Shown here: positions 10,914 through 20,349 of the stretch, piece by piece | Layout: every line of letters begins with the position of its first letter | Numbering within the stretch: the first letter of the stretch is position 1 | Assembly: GCA_964036045.1 (NCBI GenBank) | Contig: OZ038382.1 | Location: 129,952,556-130,016,555, forward strand | DNA: 64,000 bases | Source: Eutreptiella sp. 'Long Island Sound 2002' | Taxonomy: Eukaryota; Euglenozoa; Euglenophyceae; Eutreptiales; Eutreptiaceae | Direction of reading: 5' to 3' | The notes under the pieces: generated by a model | The model's database searches: none | What the model saw: only the letters and a program-made list of their open reading frames with translations | What the model was told of the DNA's origin: nothing | Made by a program: the position numbers and the translations under genes

Positions 10914-13900
10914 TGACGCCTTCCCGTGGGGGGCCTGGCCACGGGACGCTGCGGTGGACACGCGCAAGTGAGCAGGCAGGCAAAGCACTACGCTCACAGG
11001 GGCATCAATGCGCTCATGTCATGTGACAAAGCGTTTCAGGATCCTTGCCACTCTGCAACAAGGGAACGAAAGTATGTACAGCAACACATCAGGATATGTA
11101 CACATGCAGTTAAGACTGGACTGGGGTAAGGGCATCACAGGACAATGAACACTCAGTCCTAACTCGTATCCCAATCCCAGGTCCGACCCTCTCAGTGGCT
11201 GGTGGGGGCGGGGGCTCAAACACAACCCATGCCCTGCTCAGTCCTGACCCTGAAACGCTGCCAATAGGGGTGGGTGTCCCGCCCAGCCACAGGCGAGTTC
11301 CTCGAAACTAAGTAACTCCAAGGCCAACCGACAGTGGCTCTTCATGCTACCTTAACGACAGGTTCCAACTCCTCTCTGAGCCAGAGATATGGGTCCCCCA
11401 TTATCCCCTAGGAGTGGGTAGCTGAAAATGGGCTGTTTCAGCCCAAACTGATATTAGGTCCAAAATCTCCAGAATTGACCCCTCGTCCGGACCCGCCAGA
11501 GGTAGGGACGAGGCAACTGACCCTATGCCCTTCGAGTACGAACTCCATGGAGCCCTCACCCAACCTGGTTCCCTCTGAGGTTCCGGCATCAGGGCAAAAC
11601 GGATTCGTCAAGTGGGGTCAGGATGCCAAAATCACCAAAATTGGCATCATTCCCACGCGTGGCTCGCCCGGCCAGGGCAAGGCCAATGACTCATAGATTA
11701 GGAGGCAGGACCTGGGACTTCCATCTGAGTGTACAGCATGAAATTAGGTCCGGGGTCCCTGTGGGCATAGAGATATGGGGCCGCCAATTGACCACCCGGG
11801 GGGTTGAGATTGGGGTCCCAAAAGGGGGTCATTTGGGCTGCCTGAAATGAGCCACAATTCGGGGTGCTCCCAATAGTATATCTCCACGCCGGCTTGGAGA
11901 TCGGATCTGCCATTCCATACGCGATCCACCAGGAGTCCAACATAGACTCCACCGCATTTGGCTCACAAAGATATCCATGCCACCTGGCGTGGTGACGATC
12001 CCAATTGGGTCCACAAATGCCAAAATGGCAAAATTGCTCACACTCACTTTGGGCTAGCACCTTAACGAAGGTTGCTCCGCTTCGCCCACGTGGTGTGTGA
12101 ACCATGGGGACCAATATACATAACACCCATGTTATATATGGTCCATTGGTCCATGCGTCCGGCGTGCACGGGTGGGCTGAACATAGTGCACGGCGGGCAG
12201 CAAAAGTGGAAAATTGCTCAAAATGGCCGAAAATGCGCACACTCATGGTTGGGGCAAATGGGGCACATGCGTGACTTGGACCAGAGTGTGCCATAGGATT
12301 GGTATCAAGTCATATGTGTCCAACATATCTTTTGGGCGTCGTCAAACTCCTCCGGTTTTGGGAATGGCAGGGTCGCCAAGTGAGCCCATGATTTGGGATA
12401 GTCCCAAATCGCCAACATGGCGGCCACGGTATGCCAAGCCAAAGAGGAGATATCTGCCGGTTGCAAGATATGTTGGGCACCGAAGTATGTACCCTCATAA
12501 CATACTTGGGTCATGATGTCAATTGAGCGCAACGTTGAGATACACGGTCGCCACTTGACATCATGACGGGCCAAGAATGGCAAAATTGGCACAAAGATAC
12601 ACAAAAGTGCCTTGAAAGGTGCACAATTATATTATAATATCTTCGGCTTGGATCGTGCAATCAACTAATCCTTCCAAACATAATCACTTGACACCAATGA
12701 CCTTCGATTCCACATATGTGCTGCACTTGGGGCGCTTTGAAACGTCACGAGCGCTACTTCCCAAGTGGCCACATGAAATTATGGGAAATTGCAACACACA
12801 CACCTTGCTCCCAACGCATCGCTTCGGGATCGCCACACAAGCTTCCCTTCACGAAGGTTAGGCTTGCAATTAATCGTAGGGAGTATGGAGAAGGGGCTTG
12901 CACAATATGAGGTCCATTGGCGGGTTTGGCTTGGAGCGATAGACCCACCAAATGGGCACGCAACACAACACAAGGCACATACTCCATATTGCCCAAAAAG
13001 GTAGCTCCCCCCACGGTATGTCATGCCCCACCAAGGGCATAACTTTGTGTCAATCGCTCATAGGAACTCAAGAAGAGTTCCTATGCAACACCAACACTCG
13101 CGCGCTACACTCGAAAGTTATCTGGACGCACGCAATATCATGGCCAAAGAGTTATAACGCAAACTGTGCCCTCTTGACCATGATCCATTACACTAGCGCG
13201 CACGTGTGGAGACGCAAGGCATATAAAGCTTCCTAAATTACGTCGGGAGTATTGTGAATACATCCAACGTTTTCTATTGTCATTCCTCGCAAGCGGCAGA
13301 GATATGACCCTTACAAGTGGCCTCAGGAATCAACTTTGTTTTGCCCATATCTCTAAGACAAATGGAGGGCAAGATAAAAGGAAAGTTGATTCGTGCATAG
13401 GGAAGCACGTGGGTCCACTCGAAAGAGGTCAAATCAAGTGCGGGGATGTCGAAGTCGAAAATCCGATTTCGACATCCTGAAAAATTCGGATTAAGGTTGC
13501 GAGTGTAAGATGTGAAAATTGCGGAAGCATCCATGCAATTCCTGAAGACTTTAGAGTCTTCGTCACGATTTGCGCTAAAATATCTGTATATAACAGTTAA
13601 ACTGGCGGTTACGCTAAAGTGGCGAGCTAACCGCCAGCTGCCAAAAAAGTGAATATCAGAACGGAAGCGAAAAAATTGACGGAAACAATATGAAAATAAA
13701 ACCCTGTTGATTCCTGACATTCTGATATACAAATCTCCGCTGGCGGTGCATCGGTTGCCGATGCTGGGCTTTACGGCACAGAGCACGCTCCCGCCGGGCT
13801 CGCACCGGGCATCAACGGGCGCCTTCCGTACATGGGGTTAGTGGACCGGAGACCGGTCTTCCCTTCCGTACATGGGGTTAGTGGACCGGAGACCGGTTGT

Positions 13901-13939
13901 ATGCCCTACCCTAGCCATGGGGTTCTGGGTACCGCTTCA
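10914..13939 (-). repeat. Gypsy-1 3' LTR (left on the plus strand), 3,026 bp
   Basis: Matches 25,109-27,585 along its length at high identity by eye, apart from about 550 bp (roughly 11,805-12,355) present only here. On the minus strand it begins TGAAGCGGTACC directly after the polypurine tract and ends ...GCGTCA, fitting TG...CA ends. It contains two copies of a 36-bp block (13,822-13,857 and 13,862-13,897) and open frames without recognisable protein content; a conserved one at 13,280-13,786 is probably fortuitous. Confidence 0.88.
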
Positions 13940-13950
13940 CCCCCCTCCTT
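13940..13950 (-). promoter_or_regulatory. Polypurine tract of Gypsy-1
   Basis: On the minus strand the sequence AAGGAGGGGGG immediately precedes the TG of the 3' LTR, the expected primer site for plus-strand DNA synthesis in an LTR retroelement. It fixes this LTR boundary at 13,939. Confidence 0.8.
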
Positions 13951-15418
13951 AGAGCAAACCCTGGGGGGGGCTCGATAACACCCACGCATGGCAGCGGGTA
14001 CCCAGGACAATTTCCTGAAGGGGGGGGGTGTCACATCCTCACTTCAGGCTGACGCAGGTTAGGCTGCCCAAATCCCACAGTAAGATAGGTATGATGCTGT
14101 AAAAGCTCGTAGCACATGTATAGTATCAAGTATCCAGTCCCGTGTCCTGGCGGCGATTGTTCGGCATCCAAAGGACCCGTTAACCCACACCAGGCGCACC
14201 AGGTGCCGGCTGCTACGGTCACCACCACAGTGGCAGTGGCATACACGGCCAACATAGGCGTCACACGACGACCGAGGTGGTCCCACAGGTCGAGAGCGAC
14301 CACAAAGATCCATCAGGCTACCCCAAGCTTCCCAAGGCCCGCCGACTGGGGGGAGTCCCGACGGGTCCTTCCTCGGGCGCACCATGTCCATATCCATACG
14401 ACGCGAGTCCACAGTGGTCTTGCTGAACGAGCTCCTCCTTAAGCGATCGAACATCAAGGCCGTCTTTTCCCTCGCCCTATTACCACGAAGGCCATACATG
14501 AGGGAGTCCTCATGCAGTGTGGGCGGAGGCGTCGACTCCTCAAACAACCAGTTTCCCAGGCAGACTGACCGAGGTCAGGAGCACCGGAGGCCGCCATCCG
14601 ACTGCAAGTGCGTCTGCGAGTCGGTAGGCTCACACTGGGACTGACAGTGGCGGACCGCTGGGAGTGTAGTCAGGCAACTGGGCTTCCCGCCTGGCGCCAT
14701 CAGGATCTCCACATCACAGCGAATAGGGCACACGGTATCACGGGCACTCTAACAGATGAATCTGTACTCAGGTACTGGTTCAAGCTGGACCCTATGTAAT
14801 AACATGTAAACGGCGACTCAGGGCGCCCCTGTAATCCGATTCGCATTCCCACAGGGCGGAAAAGGGAGTTTATCCGTCGGTGATGGGCTGACAATCGCAA
14901 CATACAAATGCACATATCTTGTGGAACAGTAAGACAAGCAATAAGCCGGGTAAAGAGGCGTGTAAACACACTCTGGACAGAGCGCCAAACCACGCCACGG
15001 TCAGGATAAGGCGTATGCAGGAGGGTGGACAGGAAAACGCCTGAGTTCAGGCCATATATAGTCGCGACACACGTAGACTGGTCTGGATCCCGCAATTGCC
15101 ATGGGACCAGACCACACACTCAAAAATCGCAATGCCGATGACAGCGGCATCCGTTGCGCAACGTCGTATGGGCTTCAAGGCCCCAAGAGCTCAGAAATAT
15201 GGAGGTCAGTCACCCTACCTGGTTTCCCAAGGATTCAGCAGGGGGGGAGTGACGAATAGAAGAAGAGAGGGGCCTTCCTCCTCTGGATTCAGCAGGGGGG
15301 GGTATATGGCCACTCTGATGGCAGGTCACCGGAAGATGGAGGAGAGCAAGCAAGTAAGGGACGATCCGTCGGCCTCACAAGAGCTCAAAACGCATCAGGG
15401 GAGAGCTCGGGGCGCTGA
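13951..15418 (-). other. Gypsy-1 post-pol region (between integrase stop and 3' LTR)
   Basis: About 1.5 kb lies between the integrase stop and the polypurine tract, long for a Gypsy 3' untranslated region. A 162-codon minus frame (14,059-14,547, starting MFEESTPPPTLHEDSLMYG) and a 139-codon frame (14,700-15,119) occupy part of it but show no domain I recognise. Two copies of ATTCAGCAGGGGGGG with flanking GGCCTTCCTCCTC-like sequence lie at 15,235-15,305. It could be an accessory gene remnant or simply untranslated sequence. Confidence 0.5.
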
Positions 15419-17185
15419 TCAGGCACCCCTGGCTGCAATCGCCTGGGTGAGTGCTGCCAAGTCTGAAACGTGGATCTTGGTCTTGTGCTTGCGGATGTAC
15501 TCCATGAAGGGAGTATTGACCCGCGGCACGAACGAGGAGACGGGTTCCCAGGTGTCGTGGGACGGCCCATAGCCTCGCCAACGAACCTTGAACTCCAGAC
15601 CTCCGGGTGCCGAGGCTTTCGGACGCTGAGCCAGGATCTTCTCGACAGTGTAGTCGTCCTGTTCAGCAGAATCGTCGTCCGAATCAGCCTCATGTGCGGC
15701 ATAGTTCAGGGACACATGTTGGCCACGGAGGTCGGGTTCCCGCACACGGAGTTGACTCTCGTAGCGTTCCCGGAACTGTCTGTGACCCACCTTGATGCGG
15801 TAGGTGTCCTCACCAATCCTGCGGACCACCTCGCCGGGTGTGAACCAGGTCTTTGTGCGGTGGGTGCCCATAGGGCGGGGTCTGATCACCCACACCGGGT
15901 CTCCCACCCTGAACTTCTGCGATGTCGAGCTCGGGGCGGACTTCTGACGCTCAGCATGCTCCTTCTCAAGCTGCTGGCGGATGTCTCGCGCCGTTTGCTC
16001 TTGCAGCGCGAAGAATTCATTGGCATCCATAGCCATGCCATCACCAGACAAGGGAAGTCCCCTACCCAGGGGGTCCCTGCCGAACAGAATCTGGTGAGGG
16101 GACAAACCGCCCGGAGTGGGGGTGTCATGATGGGACTTCAGAGCAGGCCACATCTCCTCAAACCAGTTCCGACGTGGATTGGTGATGTGGATCTTGCGCA
16201 GCTTCTCGAACAGCTGCCGTCCAGCCACTTCAGCACGGCCGTTAGACCGGCTGAGATAGGCGACGCTCTTGGCGTGACGTATTCCCATGAGGGAACACAT
16301 AGCCTTGAACCAGCCACCAGTAAACTGGGGCCCTCGGTCACTGCAAATGGTGCGGGGGATGTCAAAGACGGTCAGCCAATGACGAATCATCATGACTGCC
16401 ACTTCCTTGGCAAGCAACCCCTTTTTGCGTGCCGGAACGGCTACTACGTAGCCGCTGTGGCGATCCACGCAAAGAACCACGCAGTCAAAGGTCTCCTTGC
16501 CAATGTGCACTTCGGGCATGGAGAAGACGTCCATGGCCACGCTCTCCATGGGCTGGTCAGGAACCGGGGTCCATTGGGCTTCCCCCTTGACGTTCCGGTT
16601 GTCGGGATTGCAGGCCTGACAGACCGAGCAACCCTTCCTGACCTTCTTGATCGCGGTGTAGAGAGCGATATGGTCGATCTCGAACCGACGCTGCATGTCA
16701 AGGGCTTGCTTCCTGACCCCTGGCTGCAGCATGTGGTGGTGCCAAGCTCCACAAAGCTCGAGCACCCGGGACTCCGGTACTAGCAGCTTACCATTCCGGT
16801 AGAGCTTGCCATCTTCCTCAGTCAGCCCCTTTGGCCACTTCTGCCCGTCGTCAGGGTCGGTCACAGCCCTATACTCGGCTGCGAAGGCCTCAGACTTGGC
16901 GTAATCGTCCGTCCAGTTGTCCTGGAGGCAAGACTCAGGGAAGAGGTGCTTGTCGGACTCAGCTCCCGCGTCCGGGGCGAGTACTCTGACCGCTCTGCCC
17001 ATCCTCGTTCCGAGGGGGGCATCCGCGGCCATGACGACGAAGCATTTAACACCCTCCTCCTCCATCAGGCGCTCCATTTCAATGATCTTCTTGGCTTCAG
17101 CGGTCTCAGCCTCATCGCCATGGGCAGAGATATCCGTCATGCCCTTGCTGGCGGGATAGACCCACCTGCTGAGACAGTCCGCCAC
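15419..17185 (-). CDS. Gypsy-1 integrase with C-terminal chromodomain
   Basis: 588 codons, continuing the pol frame after an in-frame TAA at about 17,208. In order: the end of RNase H and linker (ADCLSRWVYPASKG), a zinc-binding region (HHHMLQPGVRKQ ... CSVCQACN), and the DDE core (AMDVFSMPEVHIG ... DRHSGYVVAVPA; CSDRGPQFTGGWF; NGRAEVAGRQLFEKLRK). A GPY-type segment follows (FRVGDPVWVIRPRPMG, FTPGEVVRRIGEDTYRIKV). The last about 60 residues form a chromodomain (YTVEKILAQR, then FKVRWRGYGPSHDTWEPV), which in chromoviruses binds histone marks and directs integration into heterochromatin. The frame is otherwise intact. Confidence 0.92.
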   Translation of the reverse strand: MADCLSRWVYPASKGMTDISAHGDEAETAEAKKIIEMERLMEEEGVKCFVVMAADAPLGTRMGRAVRVLAPDAGAESDKHLFPESCLQDNWTDDYAKSEAFAAEYRAVTDPDDGQKWPKGLTEEDGKLYRNGKLLVPESRVLELCGAWHHHMLQPGVRKQALDMQRRFEIDHIALYTAIKKVRKGCSVCQACNPDNRNVKGEAQWTPVPDQPMESVAMDVFSMPEVHIGKETFDCVVLCVDRHSGYVVAVPARKKGLLAKEVAVMMIRHWLTVFDIPRTICSDRGPQFTGGWFKAMCSLMGIRHAKSVAYLSRSNGRAEVAGRQLFEKLRKIHITNPRRNWFEEMWPALKSHHDTPTPGGLSPHQILFGRDPLGRGLPLSGDGMAMDANEFFALQEQTARDIRQQLEKEHAERQKSAPSSTSQKFRVGDPVWVIRPRPMGTHRTKTWFTPGEVVRRIGEDTYRIKVGHRQFRERYESQLRVREPDLRGQHVSLNYAAHEADSDDDSAEQDDYTVEKILAQRPKASAPGGLEFKVRWRGYGPSHDTWEPVSSFVPRVNTPFMEYIRKHKTKIHVSDLAALTQAIAARGA

Positions 17186-17206
17186 AGTGTTATCCTTTCG
17201 GGGGAT

Positions 17207-17497
17207 TTACACAACCGTAAGGTCGAACTTGGCCAAGGTCTCATGCCATCTTGCCCGTCGGGAGGCGGGACCTGAGGGGGTGTCCACGTGCTCCTTGTGC
17301 CACGACTGCAGACTCTGATGGTCGGTGCAGACGGTGACGGGATGGAGGGCTATGTACCCAGCCCATTTCCTGAGAGCCATGACGATGGCATACGCCTGCT
17401 TTTCACGGGGCGTCCACGTCCGTATCTGGCCCTCCGCCAGGACTCGGCTCCAGAAGGCCACGGGCACGTGCCTCCCATCGTCAAGCACTTGCTCCAA
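17207..17497 (-). pseudogene. Gypsy-1 RNase H segment, bounded by two in-frame TAA stops
   Basis: Encodes VPVAFWSRVLAEGQ, then TPREKQAYAIVMALRKW and VTVCTDHQSLQSW, the Ty3-type RNase H that removes the RNA strand during reverse transcription. It is joined in frame to RT on one side and integrase on the other, interrupted by TAA at about 17,514 (TDASD, stop, AVGAV) and at about 17,208 (LTVV, stop, IPRKDN). Related elements usually have tyrosine at both places, so TAC/TAT-to-TAA mutations explain both. Confidence 0.85.
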
Positions 17498-17512
17498 GAC
17501 AGCGCCAACGGC

Positions 17513-18103
17513 TTAGTCGGAAGCGTCGGTGCGCAGGACGAACCCTCGGTCGGGATCCACGAGGTGCAGACCCACTGCGGATAGCAGCGCCTGCTTCATC
17601 CCCTCAAAGGCACGGTCGGACTCATCATTCCAGACCAGAGCCTTCTTGGACCCCTTCTTGGTCTCCTCTCGGTTGCCCTTGACCATGGTCGTCATGGGGG
17701 CTGCATACTCGGCATACATCGTGATATACCCCGAGTAGTAGTTGCAGAACCCCAGATACGCGCGTAGCTCAGAGACCGTTTTGGGCTTTTCCCAGTGCTC
17801 GATCGCGGCCACCTTGCCAGGTATGGGCTTTCGCTGCCCGTTCCCGACTACATGGCCAGCAAAGACCACCTCGCTTACCGCAATGGTGGCCTTGTCACTG
17901 CTGCCCGTGAGTTTGTGCCGAACCAGAAGGTCCAGCACTCGAGTGACGTCCCTTTCATGTGCCTCCAGGAGCTCCTCGTAGCTCATACTGGGGTCCCCGG
18001 ACGCGATGATCACGTCGTCCACCAAGGGGTCCGCACAGTCACGCACCGGCTCAAGCAGGTTCTCCAGCATCCGCTGAAAAGCCGCAAACGCCGTTGGTAA
18101 CAC
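17513..18103 (-). pseudogene. Gypsy-1 reverse transcriptase, palm/thumb half
   Basis: Continues RT after a one-base frameshift near 18,090 (an extra G in AACGGCG converts the expected NAFAAFQR reading to NGVCGFSA). It contains the catalytic box LVDDVIIASG (near residue 30), then LLVRHKLTGSSDKATIAVSE and the LGFCNYYSGYI segment typical of Ty3/Gypsy connection domains. It ends at the TAA inside TDASD-AVGAV, where RNase H begins. Confidence 0.88.
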
Positions 18104-20039
18104 CCATGGGCATCACCTTCCACTGGAGAGGTCCAAGTGGGGTGCTCATGGCTTTGCAGGCACGGGACTCCTCGGCGAGAGGCATCTGATGATAACCATG
18201 TTTCAGGTCAATCACCGTGAAGATCCTCCGCCGGTGTTGCTTTTGCAGCATGTCCTCAATGAGGGGCAGCGTATAGCTGTCGTGCTGCGTTTGGGCGTTT
18301 AGGCCGCGATAGTCGACCACGAGCCGCCACTCACCGGCCACCTTCTTGGGGACGAGGAAGCACGGAGAGGCCCACTCGGAGTGGCACGGCTCAAGCCAGC
18401 CTCTCTCGATGAAGTCACGGAGGTTCTTCTCCATGGCCTCTTTCCTCTCGCCCCTCAGGGCAAACTCCCGGTGCCGGTACACACGGGGGTCCTGCTTCAG
18501 TCGTATCTTGGCCTCGCCATACGGTCCACGCACCGGTGGGGGAAACACAGGCTTACCGCTGAAGAAGGTGTCACCATACTTCTGCTTCAGCCTGGCCCTC
18601 AATGCCTGAATCTTGGGGCAATCATCAGACTCTGCCTTGGCTTTTCTGGGCACTTGGACCACGGAGCTTACTTGAGGGGTAGCAACCCCACTCGATTTCG
18701 GCTCATATGGTCTTCCCAGGTGGCCCAAAGGGCCATCTCTGGTCTTGCCTCGGAACAGATCGCGGTAGGTGGGTGGGTTACCGCCAGGCGGCTCGTCCTG
18801 GCTGGACATGTGATCCAGCACCCTCTGAACGAAGGTATTGCCGTCATAGGAACCGGAGACGATTGAGTCCACTTCCCACCAGGCTTTGTCCTGGCCTTTG
18901 CCCTCACGCTGGTTTCCCCAGTTGTGAAAGGGCTGATCCATATACCCCTGAACCAGATCCAGCTCCTCTTCAGTGAGGGGGTCTTCCGATTCTCCGATGT
19001 CAACAGGGGGAACCGCAAAGCATTGCCTCCAAGGCTCCGCCACGATGCGGTTGACACACACGAAATCCGTGGCGTCGGCCTGATCAAGGCCCCGATCCAC
19101 ATAGTGGAATTCTGTTGGCCATCTCTGGGGTGGCATGGGCTGTCCCTTAGCGTCCTGATAGACACTCTCTCCAGCCGGTAGGACGACCTTGTTTAAGGTC
19201 ATGTTGGTCAATGAGGCTACCCAATGTCGGGTACTTTCCTCCTCGGTGCATCCCATAGGAACAACCAGCACTGCCTTGGAGCGGTCCTTGCGTATCTTCG
19301 CTACCGCCCTTGGAATGTCCCATCGAGGGCAACGGATCCACATCAAGCCCTGATGCGGACCCCAGTGCTTCTTCCACGCGGAGTCCTGGGCGCTCCAGTA
19401 CTTCTCACACACCCGAAGATGGGCGGAGGTTCCTGAAGAGAACGCATCCAGGGCTAGATCCGAAGCTCCCAAGTCCGCGACAACTCGACTCGCCACTTCC
19501 GGCCTTACGCCGTACTCCTGGTTTGCAGGACCAGTTGCCTCAGTGTCCAGTGCGGCCACTTTGAGCTGATTGCGTTCAGGGTGGATCCATTGGCATTCCA
19601 CATGGTGCTCAGGTGACGAAAGCCACGAGAGTTGGTCGTCCTGGTACAGGGTCATGGAGGCCTGGGCCGGGAGAACGCCGGAGTCCGTCTCCATCATGAA
19701 GTCGTACCCAACGATCATGTCCCAGTCCATCTCGGCCTCGTAGAAGCGACCGTGCAGGAGGATTTCCTTGCCGAGGTCTGGGCAGCTCAGCTCACGATGG
19801 TTCACAAACTGCAGCCCGATGGCCGCTTCCTTCGTGCCTCCCACCATGTACTGGCCGTTCGCCACCTTCAGCCTGACAGGTTTCTGACTGTCGGTCAGAC
19901 ACTCTGGTGGAAGTAGGCCAGCCTTGACCAAGCTGACTTGAGCTCCCGTGTCGACCAACACGTCGAAAACCTTTTCCACTTCCCCGCATAAGGCACGGAC
20001 CTTAAGATGCAACTGCCGCTCGCGACCGACACGGCGCAC
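18051..20039 (-). CDS. Gypsy-1 protease, methyltransferase-like domain and RT fingers
   Basis: 662 codons. The aspartic protease active site is VDTGAQVSLV (residues 29-38). Residues about 195-290 (LALDAFSSGTSAHLR, GLMWIRCPRWDIPRAVAKIR, KAVLVVPMG) resemble the degenerate Dam-like module of DIRS-type and some algal retroelements; its role is unknown. RT begins near residue 515, with EWASPCFLVPKK (555-566), VVDYRGLN (574-581) and the catalytic TVIDLKHGYHQ (608-618). It runs out at the frameshift near 18,090. The start is uncertain: the upstream 20,040-20,349 stretch continues in another frame (ELLERPEILSFARRAP) and probably links gag to protease. Confidence 0.85.
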   Translation of the reverse strand: MRRVGRERQLHLKVRALCGEVEKVFDVLVDTGAQVSLVKAGLLPPECLTDSQKPVRLKVANGQYMVGGTKEAAIGLQFVNHRELSCPDLGKEILLHGRFYEAEMDWDMIVGYDFMMETDSGVLPAQASMTLYQDDQLSWLSSPEHHVECQWIHPERNQLKVAALDTEATGPANQEYGVRPEVASRVVADLGASDLALDAFSSGTSAHLRVCEKYWSAQDSAWKKHWGPHQGLMWIRCPRWDIPRAVAKIRKDRSKAVLVVPMGCTEEESTRHWVASLTNMTLNKVVLPAGESVYQDAKGQPMPPQRWPTEFHYVDRGLDQADATDFVCVNRIVAEPWRQCFAVPPVDIGESEDPLTEEELDLVQGYMDQPFHNWGNQREGKGQDKAWWEVDSIVSGSYDGNTFVQRVLDHMSSQDEPPGGNPPTYRDLFRGKTRDGPLGHLGRPYEPKSSGVATPQVSSVVQVPRKAKAESDDCPKIQALRARLKQKYGDTFFSGKPVFPPPVRGPYGEAKIRLKQDPRVYRHREFALRGERKEAMEKNLRDFIERGWLEPCHSEWASPCFLVPKKVAGEWRLVVDYRGLNAQTQHDSYTLPLIEDMLQKQHRRRIFTVIDLKHGYHQMPLAEESRACKAMSTPLGPLQWKVMPMGVTNGVCGFSADAGEPA

Positions 20040-20349
20040 GTCGTGCGAAACTCAGGATCTCAGGCCGTTCCAGAAGCTCAACAAGCGAATGGTGCAGGTC
20101 GTGGACAATGGGCTCAGGCTGCCCATCTGCAGCATTCAGCTGCGGTCCGGGTGATCCTCTGATACTCATCAAACACATTCTTGTTCGCGAATGACGGTCG
20201 GGTGCAAGGGTTCGTGCCCTCACTTGCCCTCACTCCGCCTCCGCGACTGGGTGCCGGACCGGGCCTTCCGCCCGCGGCAGTCCCTTTGTGCTTATCGACT
20301 CCCGACTGGGATGGTTCGGCGCTTCCCACGTCACCATCCTGCGACCGCC

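Noticed and set aside
13280-13786. Conserved 168-183 codon frame inside both Gypsy-1 LTRs
   Set aside because: Conservation follows from LTR identity; the sequence has no domain or start context that would argue for a gene.
15470-16783. 437-codon plus-strand frame opposite the Gypsy-1 integrase
   Set aside because: It is antisense to a well-supported integrase and chromodomain and has no motif.
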